Both the position numbers and the translations under genes were made by a program. Below the pieces are notes generated by a model. The model ran no database searches. It was given only the letters and a program-made list of their open reading frames with translations, and had not been told where the DNA came from. A DNA stretch of 15,131 nt from JAAYBY01 sp964465385 (GTDB lineage Bacteria; Bacillota; Clostridia; Saccharofermentanales; UBA5734), in the NCBI GenBank assembly GCA_964465385.1, contig CAYXIM010000045.1, forward strand, positions 1 to 15,131, given 5' to 3'. Below, piece after piece: positions 14,703-15,131 of this stretch. Numbering within the stretch: the stretch's first letter is position 1; the number at the start of each line of letters is the position of its first letter.

Positions 14703-15131
14703 CCAGGCCGGCCAGAAAACGAAAGAGGTTGTCGCTGGTCAGCGCCAGGTCTGATGCCGCCCGCCTGCGTGCCTGTTCAAACGGAATCGCAACCCGGTTG
14801 ATGCTGAAGATACCCCAAACACCAGCGTCATAAACGGCCTCAAGGTCATCTCCGATGTCGCCAACGAGCGCGACCAGCGGGATGTGCTTTTCTTTTGTCC
14901 TGCGGGCAACACCAATCACCACTTTGCCGCCCAGCGATGAGCGGTCAATTTTGCCTTCTCCTGACACGACCAAGTCTGCGCCTTCAACCAGCTGGTCAAA
15001 ACCAACCGTGTCCAGGACCGTCTCAATGCCAAGCTGCAGGCTGGCTCCAAAAAAGGCAACGGTTCCGCCGCCCATGCCGCCAGCCGCTCCCGATCCGGGC
15101 AAGGTCAAGATATCCTGCCCCAAATCTCGCA
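14686..15131 (-). CDS. Glycerate kinase, C-terminal part (cut by window edge)
   Basis: The C-terminal ~148 residues of a glycerate kinase of the GarK/GlxK family (PF02595), which phosphorylates D-glycerate with ATP to a phosphoglycerate (2- or 3-, depending on the enzyme). Recognisable: PGSGAAGGMGGG near the left of the visible part, DLVVSGEGKID, then GGKVVIGVARRTK and LVALVGDI. Full-length members are about 370-390 residues, so roughly 60% of the gene lies beyond the right edge; the frame stays open to 15131. The visible TTG at 15123 is internal, not the start. It converges on the 2-hydroxyacid dehydrogenase, the two stop regions overlapping by 17 bp, and no terminator is visible between them. 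Confidence 0.88.
   Translation of the reverse strand, partial: RDLGQDILTLPGSGAAGGMGGGTVAFFGASLQLGIETVLDTVGFDQLVEGADLVVSGEGKIDRSSLGGKVVIGVARRTKEKHIPLVALVGDIGDDLEAVYDAGVWGIFSINRVAIPFEQARRRAASDLALTSDNLFRFLAGLANNRA

Noticed and set aside
1..15131. CRISPR array, insertion sequence, prophage or tRNA
   Set aside because: No regularly spaced repeats, transposase or integrase motifs, terminal inverted repeats or cloverleaf sequences were seen on either strand.

Overview
The window carries twelve protein-coding genes (one cut by the right edge). Strong AGGAGG-type ribosome binding sites, extended -10 promoters, hairpin-plus-T-tract terminators and mid-range G+C (judged by eye, roughly 54-55%) suggest a bacterial chromosome. 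The gene types (COG2252-type NCS2 purine permease, YegS/DgkB-like lipid kinase, TrkA/TrkH, TldD/TldE, CehA/McbA-type PHP protein, GTP-type PEP carboxykinase) fit an anaerobic Firmicute of the Clostridia kind. That assignment is an inference from gene style, not from a marker gene. I see no phage, IS, CRISPR, tRNA or rRNA.

Layout. Positions 1-2508, plus strand: a lipid kinase with its own promoter, a candidate terminator, then an NCS2 purine permease whose promoter holds a 12-nt direct repeat. A bidirectional terminator (2527-2559) separates it from a long minus-strand cluster. Positions 2558-11504, minus strand, transcribed right to left: aldo/keto reductase, lactate-racemase-domain protein, trkA, trkH, PHP-domain metallohydrolase, tldD, tldE and a small membrane lipoprotein. 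The eight genes are spaced from 38-bp overlaps to a 45-bp gap; trkA/trkH and PHP/tldD overlap by 4 bp (ATGA). They may form one ~9-kb transcript from a promoter near 11550 to the terminator at 2533, with a hairpin between the racemase-like gene and trkA as a possible internal break.

Positions 11511-11846 form a divergent control region with promoters facing both ways and a near-perfect hairpin/inverted repeat at the predicted pckG transcription start. To the right on the plus strand lie pckG (GTP-dependent PEP carboxykinase), a strong terminator, and a D-2-hydroxyacid dehydrogenase with its own promoter. The latter converges on, and overlaps by 17 bp, a partial minus-strand glycerate kinase.

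How the genes relate. TrkA/TrkH form a K+ uptake system. TldD/TldE form a heterodimeric metallopeptidase. The PHP protein is a metal-dependent hydrolase of unknown substrate. PckG, the 2-hydroxyacid dehydrogenase and glycerate kinase all touch three-carbon acid metabolism (PEP, hydroxypyruvate/glycerate, phosphoglycerate). I found no clearly novel multi-gene system. The points most worth a second look are the pckG operator-like element, the Trk-PHP-Tld-lipoprotein gene linkage, and the Lar-domain protein with a LarA-like His/Lys/His pattern.
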